A stretch of 58,551 nt of DNA from Gammaproteobacteria bacterium (GCA_009928645.1 SACH01000012.1:1-58551); one strand, 5' to 3'; positions 1 through 9,087 are shown, counted from the first letter of the stretch. Translations and numbers: made by a program. The notes: a model not told the origin generated them from the letters alone.

Positions 1-1
1 T

Positions 2-139
2 GTCATGGGCGTCGATCGCGATTATGTCAGCACGGTACCCTACACCAAGACCAGCGGCGTCAACGGCACCACGGCGGTCAATGGCGATTACGAGATGTCG
101 GCACACCTGATAGGGGTAGAGGTTTCGAAGACCTTTTGA
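2..139 (+). CDS. C-terminal end of an outer-membrane beta-barrel protein, FadL/OMPP1-like (partial)
   Basis: An open frame enters from the left edge and stops at a TGA at 137-139, leaving the last 45 residues. The end reads GDYEMSAHLIGVEVSKTF. This is an amphipathic last strand with a terminal Phe, the usual beta-signal of outer-membrane barrels. The G-x-Y-x3-AH-x2-G pattern resembles the C-terminus of FadL/TodX (OMPP1) hydrophobic-compound channels. The family call is an inference from this short tail; the barrel call is firmer. It lies upstream of a fatty-acid signal synthase gene on the same strand, about 450 bases away. Confidence 0.55.
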   Translation, partial: VMGVDRDYVSTVPYTKTSGVNGTTAVNGDYEMSAHLIGVEVSKTF

Positions 140-586
140 AGTGACTCCTCGACTTCGCCACCCGGTAGCGCGGAACATCGCCGCTCCCTGAGCACCGAGT
201 CCGGTGCCCCCCAGGGGATTTTCCTGCCTGGATATTTTTTCTGGCGTTGACGCTTGGCCCTATTGCTGACGGTGGATAAGGTTGGGACACTGGTGATGGG
301 CTTCCGGAATACCCGCACGCAGCCTTAAGTCCACTCGTAACAGGGATGGCCAAGTTGGTGACATTCAGCGCAACGCCATGCCCTAGCGTCCCCGATGCCA
401 ACGTCCGGCCGTCCTGACCCCGGCGGACATCCCCCGCATCGCCACCCAAGGAAGCGCAACCTCCAGAGAGATTGAGGCATCGTCGCTGCGGTAGTCTGAC
501 CCGCGTTATCCCAACGCGTGCCCTGAATTTCGTCGTTGGCTTGGCAAGGCCGGCTGTAAAACCATCACCTTTGCCAGGAGACAACC
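140..586. other. Intergenic region upstream of rpfF
   Basis: These 447 bases hold no ORF that looks like protein. The open frames here read as Ser/Arg/Gly-rich shadows with no recognisable domain. The only clear signal is the ribosome binding site AGGAG at about 576-580, seven bases before the rpfF ATG. No convincing terminator follows the outer-membrane gene, and no strong sigma-70 promoter is visible. Confidence 0.5.
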
Positions 587-1447
587 ATGACTACCTCCTC
601 GTCCGTCAGCACCCTTCACCGCAACCTGAACGCTTACCCGGAACTCGCCATTACCGTCGACAAAGAGCACGAAGTCGCCTGGTGCTATATGAATGGGACC
701 GCCCGGCCCTGTTTCACGGATGCCCTCCTGGATAACCTGAATACCTGGTGCACCCAGGTGCGCGCCCAGTATCTCGAGATGGGAATCCGCTATCACGTGA
801 CCGCCTCCGCGGTACCGGGGGTCTACAACCTCGGTGGCGATCTCGCCCTGTTCCGGGGCTGTATCCTCAATCGGGACAGCAGCGGGCTCTTGACCTATGG
901 CAAGAAGTGCCTGGATGCCCTCTACGCGAACATCAGCCACTTTAACAGCCCCATCACGACCATCTCCCTGGTGCAGGGGGACGCCCTCGGCGGTGGTTTC
1001 GAAACGGCCCTGTCCAGCGATCTCATCATTGCCGAGCAGGGGACTCACCTGGGCTTTCCCGAGATCCTCTTCAATCTCTTCCCGGGGATGGGGGCCTACA
1101 ACCTGCTTTCGCGCCGGCTCGACGCGGCACGGGCCGAGCGGATCATTCTGGGGGGCCATCTCTATACGGCCGAAGCACTGCACGACATGGGCATCGTGGA
1201 TATCCTGGCACCGAAAGGCGGTGGCGAAACAGCCGTCTATGAATACATCCGGCGCGAGAATCGCGCGAAAAACGGCTACCGCTCGTTGCGCAAGGTGCGT
1301 GACCTGCTCAGGCCCATCAGCTACGAGGAACTGTGGCAGGTTCTGGAGATCTGGGTGGAAACCGCGTTGAAGCTCGAGGCGCGGGATTTGCGCATGATGG
1401 AACGTCTGATCGGTCGCCAGGAACATAGCCACGCCTTGGCGGCCTGA
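587..1447 (+). CDS. rpfF: DSF synthase RpfF (crotonase-family enoyl-CoA hydratase/thioesterase)
   Basis: This 286-residue protein belongs to the crotonase superfamily and matches RpfF, which makes the cis-2-unsaturated fatty acid signal DSF from acyl-ACP by dehydration and thioester hydrolysis in the cytoplasm. Xanthomonas RpfF has nearly the same length (289) and uses Glu141 and Glu161. Here Glu139 (in GDALGGGFET) and Glu159 (in LGFPEILF) fall at the matching places. Start: ATG with AGGAG seven bases upstream. The gene converges on rpfC-rpfG, the arrangement known in Xanthomonas; rpfB and rpfH are absent. Another crotonase is possible, but the neighbours make RpfF much more likely. Confidence 0.93.
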   Translation: MTTSSSVSTLHRNLNAYPELAITVDKEHEVAWCYMNGTARPCFTDALLDNLNTWCTQVRAQYLEMGIRYHVTASAVPGVYNLGGDLALFRGCILNRDSSGLLTYGKKCLDALYANISHFNSPITTISLVQGDALGGGFETALSSDLIIAEQGTHLGFPEILFNLFPGMGAYNLLSRRLDAARAERIILGGHLYTAEALHDMGIVDILAPKGGGETAVYEYIRRENRAKNGYRSLRKVRDLLRPISYEELWQVLEIWVETALKLEARDLRMMERLIGRQEHSHALAA

Positions 1448-1510
1448 TTGGCGACCCTGCGCCATGCTGGGGTCAAACGGGCACAGGGAAGTGCCCTCCG
1501 CTGACTCAGG

Positions 1511-4111
1511 CTAGGCGCGAACGGAGGAGGGAGGCGTCGGTTCCGCCTGGCTTTCCGCATGACGGGCGGCAAGGTACGCCAGGGTTGCGGTATGCGCTTC
1601 CAGTAACAGCGTCAGATAGCCATCCGCTTGGGGGGATTGCAGTTCACCGGGCTTGAGTGTCCGGAAGCGCACCGCCGCGGCCACCAGGCCGTTGGCGCCC
1701 AATTCCGACGAACTGCCTTGCAGGGCATGCACGGCAGCCCGCATAGCCGGGTAGTCCGCGGACTTCAGGGCCGTGGCGATGGCGTTTACCGATCGCTCCG
1801 TATCCCGCTGGAAGCCCTTGGCCAGCTTCGGGAAAAAGGTGCCATCCTGATCGAGGTTCAGAATCGAAGCCAGTTTTTCATCATCAAACAAGGCGGTCTC
1901 CTCCTCTGCCGGGCGCCCCCGCGCGGGCTGGTCAGTCTGGTTGCCCGCATCCGCCGCTTCCTTGCCGCGACCGATTTCCTGGATGGTCTCCAGGAGGCGC
2001 CGGCTCTCGATCGGTTTGGTGAGGTAGGCGTGGACCCCCGCCGCGCGGGATTCCTCGATCGCGTCGAGGGTGGCGTCGGCCGACAATATGATCGTCGGTA
2101 ACTCGATGCCGGGATACATGAAGCGCAAGGCCTGAAACACTTCCAGCCCGCTACGGCCAGGCATGTTCTTGTCGAGCAGCAAGAGATCGAAGTCGGCGAC
2201 CCGCTCCCGCAGCATATCGAGCGCCGCCTCACCATCCTCGACCATGGTCAGGCGATGGCCGGCCCGTTCAAGGACCGCGCGCGTGACCTGCCGATTGGTC
2301 GCGTTGTCCTCGGCGACGAGGATATGCAAGGGCCGTCCCGGGGACGATGGCAGCCGACTATAGCGCTCGCCGAGTGATACCACATTCTTTGGATACAGCC
2401 GGGCGCTGCGGGCCGCATGCACCGCGACCTCCAGTTCACGCGGTTGGAGCGGCAGACCGAGCACCCCATGAAAACCCCGGCAAATGGCAAGGCGACCCGT
2501 CCCTTCCCCGTGCTCTCGCAACAAAAAGCGCAGCGGCGGCTCGTCCGCGTCGCCGATGCCTCCCAGGCGTGAGACGACCTTCGCGCCCAAGTCATGCTCC
2601 AGCACCAGGATCAAGCCCACGGAATGACCACTTTCCTTGGCCGCCTTCAACCGGCTGGCCACCCGCTCGGGATCGGCTACCAGCGCGGTTGTCACCCCCA
2701 TCGCCGTGAGCGTCTCCAATACGGCCCAGGATTCCTTGCTAGCACCCAGTAGCAAGGCATGGGTCCCCGCCAGGGAGGGCTCAGCGGATGCGCTGGCCTC
2801 GGGGACAACGGCGAACGGTAGCTCGAACCAAAAGAGCGACCCGCTACCCAAAGTGCTGCTCAAGCCAATGCTGCCCCCCATGAGGTGCGCAAGCTCGTGG
2901 GCAATGGCCATGCCGAGCCCGGTGCCATCGGCGCGCCGGTCGGGCCCCACCCGCGCCTGGCGAAAGCTTTCAAAGATATGGGGCTGATCCTCGGGGGCGA
3001 TGCCCGGGCCGGTGTCCTCGACCTCGAAGCGGACCCGGAGCGGTTCTCCCGCCGCCATGACGTCACCGGCCATGATCCGGATCTCCACCGCGCCGCGGGT
3101 GGTGTACTTGACCGCGTTCCCGACGATGTTCATCAGGATCTGCCGCAAATGCTGCGCGTCGCCCCGGAGGAGAAACGGGACGCGGGGATCGAACCGATGG
3201 GTCAGGGCGAGTTGCTTGCCCTCCGCCTGGGGCGAGAACATGGCAACGATCTCCGTGACCAGACGGTGCAGGTCGAATTCCACCTCGACGAGGGCGAGCC
3301 GCCCCGCCTCGATCCGCGACAGATCCAGGATGTCATTGATGATCGCCAGGAGTGTCTTGCCCGAACGATGGATGGTGGTGACGAACTTTCGCTCCTGTTC
3401 CCCCAGTCGCGCATCCATCAGGAGGTCGCTCATGCCGATGATGCCGTTGAGCGGGGTACGCAGCTCGTGGCTCATCTTGGCGAGAAACTGACTCTTGGCC
3501 TGGCTGGCGTCGAACGCCCTGCGCAGGGCGACGCGCAGCTTTGCCAGCAGGGCACCCATGTAGAGGGGAATGACCACCAGTACCAGCAGATAGCTGGCGC
3601 TGATGTAGGGATGGGTCTGCCAATACTCCGAGGTCCCGATCACTGCGCTGAAACCGGCGAGGCTGACCAGGGTCGCCACCGCCATGTAGCGGGGACCAAA
3701 GCGGAAGCCGTTGCCAATGATGACCCAGAGATAGACGCACAGCAGGGGGGCCCCTTCCGGCCCGGTGTGGGCGAGGGCGAGGGACGTCATGGACAAATCC
3801 AGCAGGATGCCCAGATAACGTCGCGGCGGGGATGGCACCGGGTGCAGCAGCAGATGGACCAATAATGCCAGGGCTGCGGTGAGAAATATGGTCGCCAGGC
3901 CCCCGATCGTCAGGGTATCCCCCAGACGAATCGCGAACGCCCCGGTCAAAAACAGGTAAAAAACGACGATGGTGCCGACCGCGATGCGGATCAGCGCCTG
4001 CTCACGCTCCATGTCCAGGGCCTCATCCCCCTGCTGAAAGCCCTTTTTCAGGAACTGACGCAACCAAGAGGAGAGGGGGGACAGGAGGGGTGATTGCCGC
4101 CACCCGCTCAT
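1511..4111 (-). CDS. rpfC: RpfC-like hybrid sensor histidine kinase (DSF receptor)
   Basis: This 866-residue membrane kinase should sense DSF and pass phosphate to RpfG. The order is: a membrane sensor region with several hydrophobic helices (about 40-195), including the segment YLWVIIGNGFRFGPRYM characteristic of RpfC; HisKA with SHELRTPLNG (His215); HATPase with a DTGPGIAPED and GTGLGMAI glycine-rich lid; a receiver domain with phospho-Asp about 647 (LLLLDKNMPG); and a C-terminal HPt domain with His795 (HALQGSSSELG). All phosphorelay residues are present, so the four-step relay looks intact. Its ATG overlaps the rpfG stop by four bases (ATGA), so the two are translationally coupled. It ends 63 bases from the convergent rpfF. 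Confidence 0.92.
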   Translation of the reverse strand: MSGWRQSPLLSPLSSWLRQFLKKGFQQGDEALDMEREQALIRIAVGTIVVFYLFLTGAFAIRLGDTLTIGGLATIFLTAALALLVHLLLHPVPSPPRRYLGILLDLSMTSLALAHTGPEGAPLLCVYLWVIIGNGFRFGPRYMAVATLVSLAGFSAVIGTSEYWQTHPYISASYLLVLVVIPLYMGALLAKLRVALRRAFDASQAKSQFLAKMSHELRTPLNGIIGMSDLLMDARLGEQERKFVTTIHRSGKTLLAIINDILDLSRIEAGRLALVEVEFDLHRLVTEIVAMFSPQAEGKQLALTHRFDPRVPFLLRGDAQHLRQILMNIVGNAVKYTTRGAVEIRIMAGDVMAAGEPLRVRFEVEDTGPGIAPEDQPHIFESFRQARVGPDRRADGTGLGMAIAHELAHLMGGSIGLSSTLGSGSLFWFELPFAVVPEASASAEPSLAGTHALLLGASKESWAVLETLTAMGVTTALVADPERVASRLKAAKESGHSVGLILVLEHDLGAKVVSRLGGIGDADEPPLRFLLREHGEGTGRLAICRGFHGVLGLPLQPRELEVAVHAARSARLYPKNVVSLGERYSRLPSSPGRPLHILVAEDNATNRQVTRAVLERAGHRLTMVEDGEAALDMLRERVADFDLLLLDKNMPGRSGLEVFQALRFMYPGIELPTIILSADATLDAIEESRAAGVHAYLTKPIESRRLLETIQEIGRGKEAADAGNQTDQPARGRPAEEETALFDDEKLASILNLDQDGTFFPKLAKGFQRDTERSVNAIATALKSADYPAMRAAVHALQGSSSELGANGLVAAAVRFRTLKPGELQSPQADGYLTLLLEAHTATLAYLAARHAESQAEPTPPSSVRA

Positions 4112-5214
4112 TGTCCGCCCTCCACCTCCGCGGGGAGTTCGGGCGCGTCGCCAAGGGTCTCGCGGATATGCTCGATTTCGGAAAACCGTGCCAGAAAGGC
4201 GTCGACGCAGGCCGGATCGAAATGGCTGCCGGCGAGCCCCTGAATATGTTCACGCGCCTGTTCGCTGGACCACTTCCCCTTGTAGGGACGAACCGAGGTC
4301 AAGGCATCGAAGACGTCGGCGATGGCGGAGATCCGTGCCGGCAAGGGGATCTGCTCTTCGCGTAGGCCCTTGGGATAGCCGGTGCCATCGTACTTTTCAT
4401 GGTGCGACAAGGCGATGGTGGCGCCGAGCTGAATATAAGGGGAGGGACTATCGCGCAGGATTTCATAGCCGAAGTAGCTGTGCTTGCGAATCACCTCGAA
4501 CTCCTGGGCGGTGAGCCGCGCCGGCTTCAATAAGATATGATCGGGGATACCGATCTTGCCGATATCGTGCATTGGCGCCGCCAGCTCGATGGCATCGGCC
4601 TCGGCATCCGGGCAGCCGAGGGTCTGGGCGATCAACCGGCTGTACTTGGCCATGCGTACCACATGATTGCCCGTGTCCTCGTCCCGGTATTCGCCCGCCC
4701 GGGCCAGCCGCAGGAGGGTTTCTTTCTCCCTAGCGATGATCTGGCGGGTGGCTAACTCGACCTGCTCTTCCAGCCATCTGGCCCGCCCGCTGATGATCTT
4801 CTGCTGGCGGTGCAGGGTCAGCAGATTGCGGCAGCGTGCCTGGCACTCATGTTGGTCGATCGGGCGATTGAGGAAATCCGTCGCCCCCGCGTCCAAGGCC
4901 TGGTAGCGAACGTTCCTGTCGTCCAGGACCGTGACCATGATGATCGGCACGTCGATGCACTCGGGCTGATCGCGGACATAGCGAATGAAGCTGATGCCAT
5001 CCATCTCCGGCATCATGAAATCGGTCACGATCAGATCCGGTGTCGCCAGGGGGAGATGGGCGATGGCGGAGGGGGCATCCGCGAAGGTGAGGACCTCGAT
5101 CTCCTGCTGAAGGCCACGAATGAGGCGCTCCAGGATGGTGCGACCCGCCGATTGGTCATCGATGACGAAAACCAGGGAACGCTCAGCCGGATAGGAAACG
5201 GGTGCCTGCTGCAT
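4108..5214 (-). CDS. rpfG: RpfG-like response regulator with HD-GYP c-di-GMP phosphodiesterase domain
   Basis: A 368-residue two-domain regulator. The receiver domain (about 14-130) has acidic residues D19/D20 and phospho-acceptor Asp65 (VTDFMMPEMDG). The HD-GYP domain (about 165-355) has His184, the HD pair 216-217 in MHDIGKIGIPD, His245, the HH pair 271-272 and the GYP motif at 279-281. All metal-binding positions expected of an active c-di-GMP phosphodiesterase are therefore there. In the Rpf pathway, RpfC activates RpfG, which lowers c-di-GMP in response to DSF. It is first in an operon with rpfC, and a candidate promoter lies just upstream. Confidence 0.93.
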   Translation of the reverse strand: MQQAPVSYPAERSLVFVIDDQSAGRTILERLIRGLQQEIEVLTFADAPSAIAHLPLATPDLIVTDFMMPEMDGISFIRYVRDQPECIDVPIIMVTVLDDRNVRYQALDAGATDFLNRPIDQHECQARCRNLLTLHRQQKIISGRARWLEEQVELATRQIIAREKETLLRLARAGEYRDEDTGNHVVRMAKYSRLIAQTLGCPDAEADAIELAAPMHDIGKIGIPDHILLKPARLTAQEFEVIRKHSYFGYEILRDSPSPYIQLGATIALSHHEKYDGTGYPKGLREEQIPLPARISAIADVFDALTSVRPYKGKWSSEQAREHIQGLAGSHFDPACVDAFLARFSEIEHIRETLGDAPELPAEVEGGQ

Positions 5215-5247
5215 GTCAAGGGCTCATCGGGGGTGGGCTATGTCGAT

Positions 5248-5277
5248 CTTATACGGCCGACCGGGGCTTGGCGACAA
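5248..5277 (-). promoter_or_regulatory. Candidate sigma-70 promoter of rpfG-rpfC
   Basis: On the minus strand TTGTCG (5272-5277) is followed, after 18 bases, by TATAAG (5248-5253), 34 bases before the rpfG ATG. Position and spacing fit a housekeeping promoter. This is seen by eye only. Confidence 0.4.
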
Positions 5278-5418
5278 GAAAATCAGCCGGAACAAGGGCC
5301 GAACAGGCTGCCCCGCGAGTGTCGTTTTAGCCCATAATTATCTGGGCGGCATGGCATCGTTAAGCCCCGGCCGCCACCACCTGAGTACGGGACCTGATGA
5401 GTTTAGTTGAGTATTGCA

Positions 5419-5514
5419 ATGACCGAGGAGCTTCGTGACCTGGACGCTATCCTCCAGGACACCAAAGGTAGCGAACGAGCCCTGCGGCAAGCGGAAGAAG
5501 AGCTACAGCCATGA
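5419..5514 (+). CDS. Possible 31-residue leader protein coupled to the exporter adaptor gene
   Basis: An ATG at 5419 opens 31 sense codons (starting MTEELRDLDAILQ) and ends in a TGA that overlaps the next gene's ATG (ATGA, 5511-5514). The peptide is acidic and helix-prone (L, E, Q, R rich) with no signal peptide. The four-base overlap is the usual sign of translational coupling, and no better ribosome binding site for the adaptor gene is visible than the GAAGAAGAG inside this ORF. I do not recognise a family. It could be a real small protein, a translated leader, or chance. Confidence 0.4.
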   Translation: MTEELRDLDAILQDTKGSERALRQAEEELQP

Positions 5515-6677
5515 CCTTCCAACGCCGTACCCTGGTGTTCTTTATCCTGGCTGCCGCCGGCCTGGGGGCCTGGTGGACCCTGCATGAACCGGCGCCAGTC
5601 CGGGTCAAGGTCCAGACGGTGGCGCCCGGTACGGTAGAGGAGATCGTCGCCAACACCCGGGCGGGGACCCTCAAGCCCTGCCGCCGGGCCAAGCTGGCCC
5701 CCAGCCTGGGGGGTCAGATCGCCACCCTGGCGGTGCGCGAGGGGGACCGGGTCAAGACCGGGGATCTGCTGCTGGAGCTGTGGAACCAGGACCTGACCGC
5801 CCAGGTGACCCTGGCCGAGCGCGAGGCGGAGGCGGCGGAGGCCCGGGCCCGCTCCGCCTGCCTCAACGCCGAGAACGCCGAGCGGGAGGCCGCCCGCCAG
5901 GTCAAGCTAGACGCGCGCCGGCTGACCTCCGAGGAGACCCTGGACCGGGCCATCACCGCCGCCCAGGCGGGCCGGGCCGACTGCGAGGCGGCCCAGGCCA
6001 CGGCGCGGGTCAGCGCCGCCAAGGTCGGCGTCGCCCACGCCAACCTGGCCAAGACCCGCCTCACCGCCCCCTTCCCCGGCATCGTCGCCGAGGTCTCGGG
6101 GGAGCTGAGCGAATACGTCACCCCCTCGCCCCCCGGCATCCCCACCCCGCCGGCGGTGGATCTCATCGACGACGCCTGCCACTACGTGTCCGCGCCCATC
6201 GACGAGGTGGACGCCGCCAAGGTCCGCCTGGGCGCCGAGGTGCGGGTGACCCTGGACGCCTTCGGCGACCGGGTCTTCGCCGGGCGGGTGCGGCGCCTGG
6301 CGCCCTATGTGCTCGATTTGGAAAAGCAGGCCCGCACCCTGGAGGTGGAGGTCGAGCTGAACGACCCGGCGCCAGAACTGGCCTGGCTGGCGGGCTACAG
6401 CGCCGACGTCGAGATCGTCATCGAGCGGCGGGAAGGGATCCTCCGGGTCACCAGCGCCGCCCTCAAGCCGGACGGCACCCTGCTGGTGCTGGACCCGGCG
6501 ACGGGCCGGCTGGGAGCGCGCAAGGTGGAGACCGGCCTGGCCAACTGGGAGCAGACCCAGATCACCGGGGGGCTGAAGCCCGGCGAGCTTGTCGTGCTGT
6601 CCCTCGATCAGGAGGGCGTTGAGGATGGCGTCCGGGCGGTCCAGGAGGATGTAAAACCAGAGAGGGCCAGACCCTGA
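5511..6677 (+). CDS. HlyD/MacA-family periplasmic adaptor (membrane fusion protein)
   Basis: This 388-residue protein begins with a short cytoplasmic stretch and one hydrophobic segment (about residues 7-23, LVFFILAAAGLGAWW), so it is probably anchored in the inner membrane with the rest in the periplasm. A half-lipoyl region (APSLGGQIATLAVREGDRV) leads into an Ala/Glu/Arg-rich helical hairpin (about 85-155), the second half-lipoyl (TAPFPGIVAEVSG) and a beta-barrel. This is the order of RND/MacA-type adaptors. An ABC ATPase and two FtsX-like permeases follow, so it probably bridges that inner-membrane pump to an outer-membrane channel. No TolC-like gene is in the window. Substrate unknown. 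Confidence 0.85.
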   Translation: MTFQRRTLVFFILAAAGLGAWWTLHEPAPVRVKVQTVAPGTVEEIVANTRAGTLKPCRRAKLAPSLGGQIATLAVREGDRVKTGDLLLELWNQDLTAQVTLAEREAEAAEARARSACLNAENAEREAARQVKLDARRLTSEETLDRAITAAQAGRADCEAAQATARVSAAKVGVAHANLAKTRLTAPFPGIVAEVSGELSEYVTPSPPGIPTPPAVDLIDDACHYVSAPIDEVDAAKVRLGAEVRVTLDAFGDRVFAGRVRRLAPYVLDLEKQARTLEVEVELNDPAPELAWLAGYSADVEIVIERREGILRVTSAALKPDGTLLVLDPATGRLGARKVETGLANWEQTQITGGLKPGELVVLSLDQEGVEDGVRAVQEDVKPERARP

Positions 6678-6879
6678 ACACGGTCATCACCCTGGCCCCT
6701 GCGCGCTTGGAGGGGCTCTTCGCCCCGCCGTCACCCATCACCACGCCCGGCGTCAACGCCCAAGAGATGGGTCGGCGTGACAGTGCCCAGCCCGGTCTTT
6801 CAACGTTGAGGCGGTGGCCAAGCCCTCTCAAGAAAGTGAGCCAGGCACCCGCTGATTTACGGCATCGGGGACCGGCCCG

Positions 6880-7554
6880 GTGATCGAATTGCGCGACATC
6901 TCCCGCACCTTCCAGGTTGGCGACCAGCCGGTCCATGCCCTGCGCGCCCTCGACCTCGACATCCCCGATGGCGACTACGCCGCCATCATGGGCCCCTCGG
7001 GCTCGGGCAAGAGCACCCTGCTGCACATCCTCGGCCTGCTGGACCGCCCGGATCAGGGCCAGTACCGCCTGGACGGCCTGGAGACCACCACCCTGGGCGA
7101 GGAAGGCCGCGCCCGGTTGCGGCGGGAGCGCATCGGCTTCGTCTTCCAGTCCTTCCACCTGATCCCGCGCCTGACGGCGGCGGAGAACATCGAACTGCCC
7201 CTGGTCCTGGCCGGCCTGGAGCCCGCCGCGCGCCGGGCGCGGGTGGCGCGGATCCTGGAGGCCGTGGGCCTGGCCGACCGCGCCCGTCACAAGCCGGACC
7301 AGCTCTCCGGCGGCCAGCGGCAGCGGGTCGCCATCGCCCGCGCCACGGTCACTGAACCGGGCCTGATCCTGGCCGATGAACCCACCGGCAACCTGGACCG
7401 GGCCTCGGGCCATGAGGTCATCGAGACCCTGGAGGCCCTCAATGCCCGCGGCCTGACCCTGGTCGTCGTTACCCATGACGCCGAACTCGGCGCCCGTGCC
7501 CGGCGGCGCATCCGCATGGACGATGGGGCCATCCTGGCCGCACCGGCGCCATGA
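6880..7554 (+). CDS. MacB/LolD-type ABC transporter ATP-binding protein
   Basis: This 224-residue cytoplasmic ATPase has all the nucleotide-binding motifs in order: Walker [10 protein letters not shown] (38-46), the Q-loop in FVFQSFHL, the signature [14 protein letters not shown], Walker [13 protein letters not shown] and the switch His in VVVTHD. Length and sequence fit the stand-alone ATPases of the MacB/LolD/FtsE group, which power mechanotransmission exporters. The start is GTG at 6880 with only a weak ribosome binding site. About 200 bases without a clear feature separate it from the adaptor. The matching permeases lie beyond the next gene. Confidence 0.92.
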   Translation: MIELRDISRTFQVGDQPVHALRALDLDIPDGDYAAIMGPSGSGKSTLLHILGLLDRPDQGQYRLDGLETTTLGEEGRARLRRERIGFVFQSFHLIPRLTAAENIELPLVLAGLEPAARRARVARILEAVGLADRARHKPDQLSGGQRQRVAIARATVTEPGLILADEPTGNLDRASGHEVIETLEALNARGLTLVVVTHDAELGARARRRIRMDDGAILAAPAP

Positions 7555-7691
7555 CGCGGCAGCGGCCATGAGGATCATTTGCCCGGTTTCCCATCGGTTT
7601 GCCGCGCCTCTGGATAGGGGCGGCCAGGGTCTGTCAGCCCGCGCGCGACGCTGACCATCCGTACCGAACCATCCACCCAGGTCCCGTCACC

Positions 7692-8885
7692 ATGACCGAA
7701 CATGACACGCTAGCCCGGCCCAATCGCGAGCGCTTCGCGCGTTTCGACCCGCGACGGGTCCCCAGCCCCTGCTATGTCGTGGACGAGGCGGGCATCGCCG
7801 CCAATCTGCGGATCCTCGACCGGGTCCAGCGGGAATCCGGGGCCAGGATCCTGCTGGCCCTCAAGGCCTTCGCCCTCTTCGCCCTGGCGCCCCTGGTCAT
7901 GCGCACCCTCAAGGGGGTCTGCGCCAGCGGCCTCTACGAGGCCCGGCTGGGGCGGGAGGACTTTGGCGGCGAGGTCCACTGTTTCTCCCCGGCTTACCGT
8001 CCGGAGGAACTGGAACGGATCCTCGACCTCGCCGATCACGTCCTCTTCAACTCCTTCGGCCAGTGGCACCGCTTCCAGCCCCTGATCCAGGCGGCGCGGG
8101 CGCGGCGGCCGGGGCTGAGCTTCGGCCTGCGCATCAACCCGGAGCACAGCGAGGGCTGGCATCCCCTGTACGATCCCTGCGCCCCCCATTCGCGCCTGGG
8201 CATCCCCCGCGCCCAGTTCCCCGGCCAGGACCTGACGGGCCTCAGCGGCCTGCACTTCCACACCCTGTGCGAACAGGACCTGCCGCCCCTGGCCCGCACC
8301 CTGGCGGTGGTGGAGGCGGGTTTCGCGCCCTGGCTCGGCGGCCTGAAGTGGCTCAACTTCGGCGGCGGCCACCATATCACCCGCCCCGACTATCAGGTGG
8401 ACGGCCTGATCCGCCTCATCCAGGACTTTCGCCGCCGCTGGAACCTGGAGGTCTATCTGGAACCGGGGGAGGCCATCGCCCTGGACGCCGGGGTGCTGGT
8501 GGCCGAGGTGCTGGACGTGACCCGGAACGGCATGGACATCGCCCTCCTCGACACCTCCGCCACCTGCCACATGCCGGATGTCCTCGAAACCCCCTATCGC
8601 CCGGCGGTGGCGGGCGCCGCTGATCCCGGTCACTGGCCCCATGACTACCGCCTGGCCGGACGCACCTGCCTGACGGGGGACGTCATCGGCGACTACAGCT
8701 TTCCCCAACCCCTGCGCAGCGGTGACCGCCTGCTGTTCCATGACATGGCGATCTACACCATGGTAAAGAATACGACCTTCAACGGGCTGCCCCTCCCCAC
8801 CATCGCCCTGTGGAACTCGGACACGGATGATCTGCGGGTGATCAAGGGCTTTGGCTACGAGGACTTTCGGAACCGCCTGTCCTGA
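7692..8885 (+). CDS. nspC: Carboxynorspermidine/carboxyspermidine decarboxylase
   Basis: This 397-residue PLP enzyme has the fold III (alanine-racemase/ODC-like) layout. The PLP lysine is Lys58 in LLALKAF, followed by HFHTLCEQD, the phosphate-binding GGGHH loop, EPGEAI, and the C-terminal Cys/Asp region DTSATCHMPD and GDVIGDY. These match NspC, which decarboxylates carboxynorspermidine or carboxyspermidine in the alternative spermidine/norspermidine pathway. The ATG at 7692 gives the normal family length; an in-frame TTG at 7599 would add 31 unlike residues. The partner dehydrogenase is not in the window. Its place between the ATPase and permease genes of an exporter is unusual. Confidence 0.9.
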   Translation: MTEHDTLARPNRERFARFDPRRVPSPCYVVDEAGIAANLRILDRVQRESGARILLALKAFALFALAPLVMRTLKGVCASGLYEARLGREDFGGEVHCFSPAYRPEELERILDLADHVLFNSFGQWHRFQPLIQAARARRPGLSFGLRINPEHSEGWHPLYDPCAPHSRLGIPRAQFPGQDLTGLSGLHFHTLCEQDLPPLARTLAVVEAGFAPWLGGLKWLNFGGGHHITRPDYQVDGLIRLIQDFRRRWNLEVYLEPGEAIALDAGVLVAEVLDVTRNGMDIALLDTSATCHMPDVLETPYRPAVAGAADPGHWPHDYRLAGRTCLTGDVIGDYSFPQPLRSGDRLLFHDMAIYTMVKNTTFNGLPLPTIALWNSDTDDLRVIKGFGYEDFRNRLS

Positions 8886-8912
8886 CGAGGTCGGCCATTA
8901 GCGCTTCATGCC

Positions 8913-9022
8913 AGCCTGATCCAACCTCCATGAGCCTGACTGAACCGCGTCGGCCCGATGGTTCCGCACCAGCCTGAACGAACCCCGCCAGCCCGACCGT
9001 TACGAACAAGCCTGATTGCGCC
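8913..9022 (+). repeat. Degenerate AGCCTGA-type direct repeats before the first permease gene
   Basis: Four close copies of AGCCTGA (8913, 8932, 8972, 9009), several followed by a variant of AACC, plus a variant AGCCCGA, lie irregularly spaced between nspC and the permease gene. They do not encode an obvious protein and form no strong hairpin. Their meaning is unknown. Confidence 0.4.
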
Positions 9023-9087
9023 GCGCCACACCCAAAGATCCGATCCAACTCCACCACTCCGAACTGCCTCCACCCATCCCCACCACG

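Noticed and set aside
78-584. 168-codon minus-strand frame in the gap upstream of rpfF
   Set aside because: Ser/Gly/Arg-rich with no domain, no ribosome binding site, and it overlaps the end of the outer-membrane gene.
1479-1496. Possible terminator between rpfF and rpfC
   Set aside because: GGGCAC and GTGCCC can pair, but the stem is only six bases and no T run follows on either strand.
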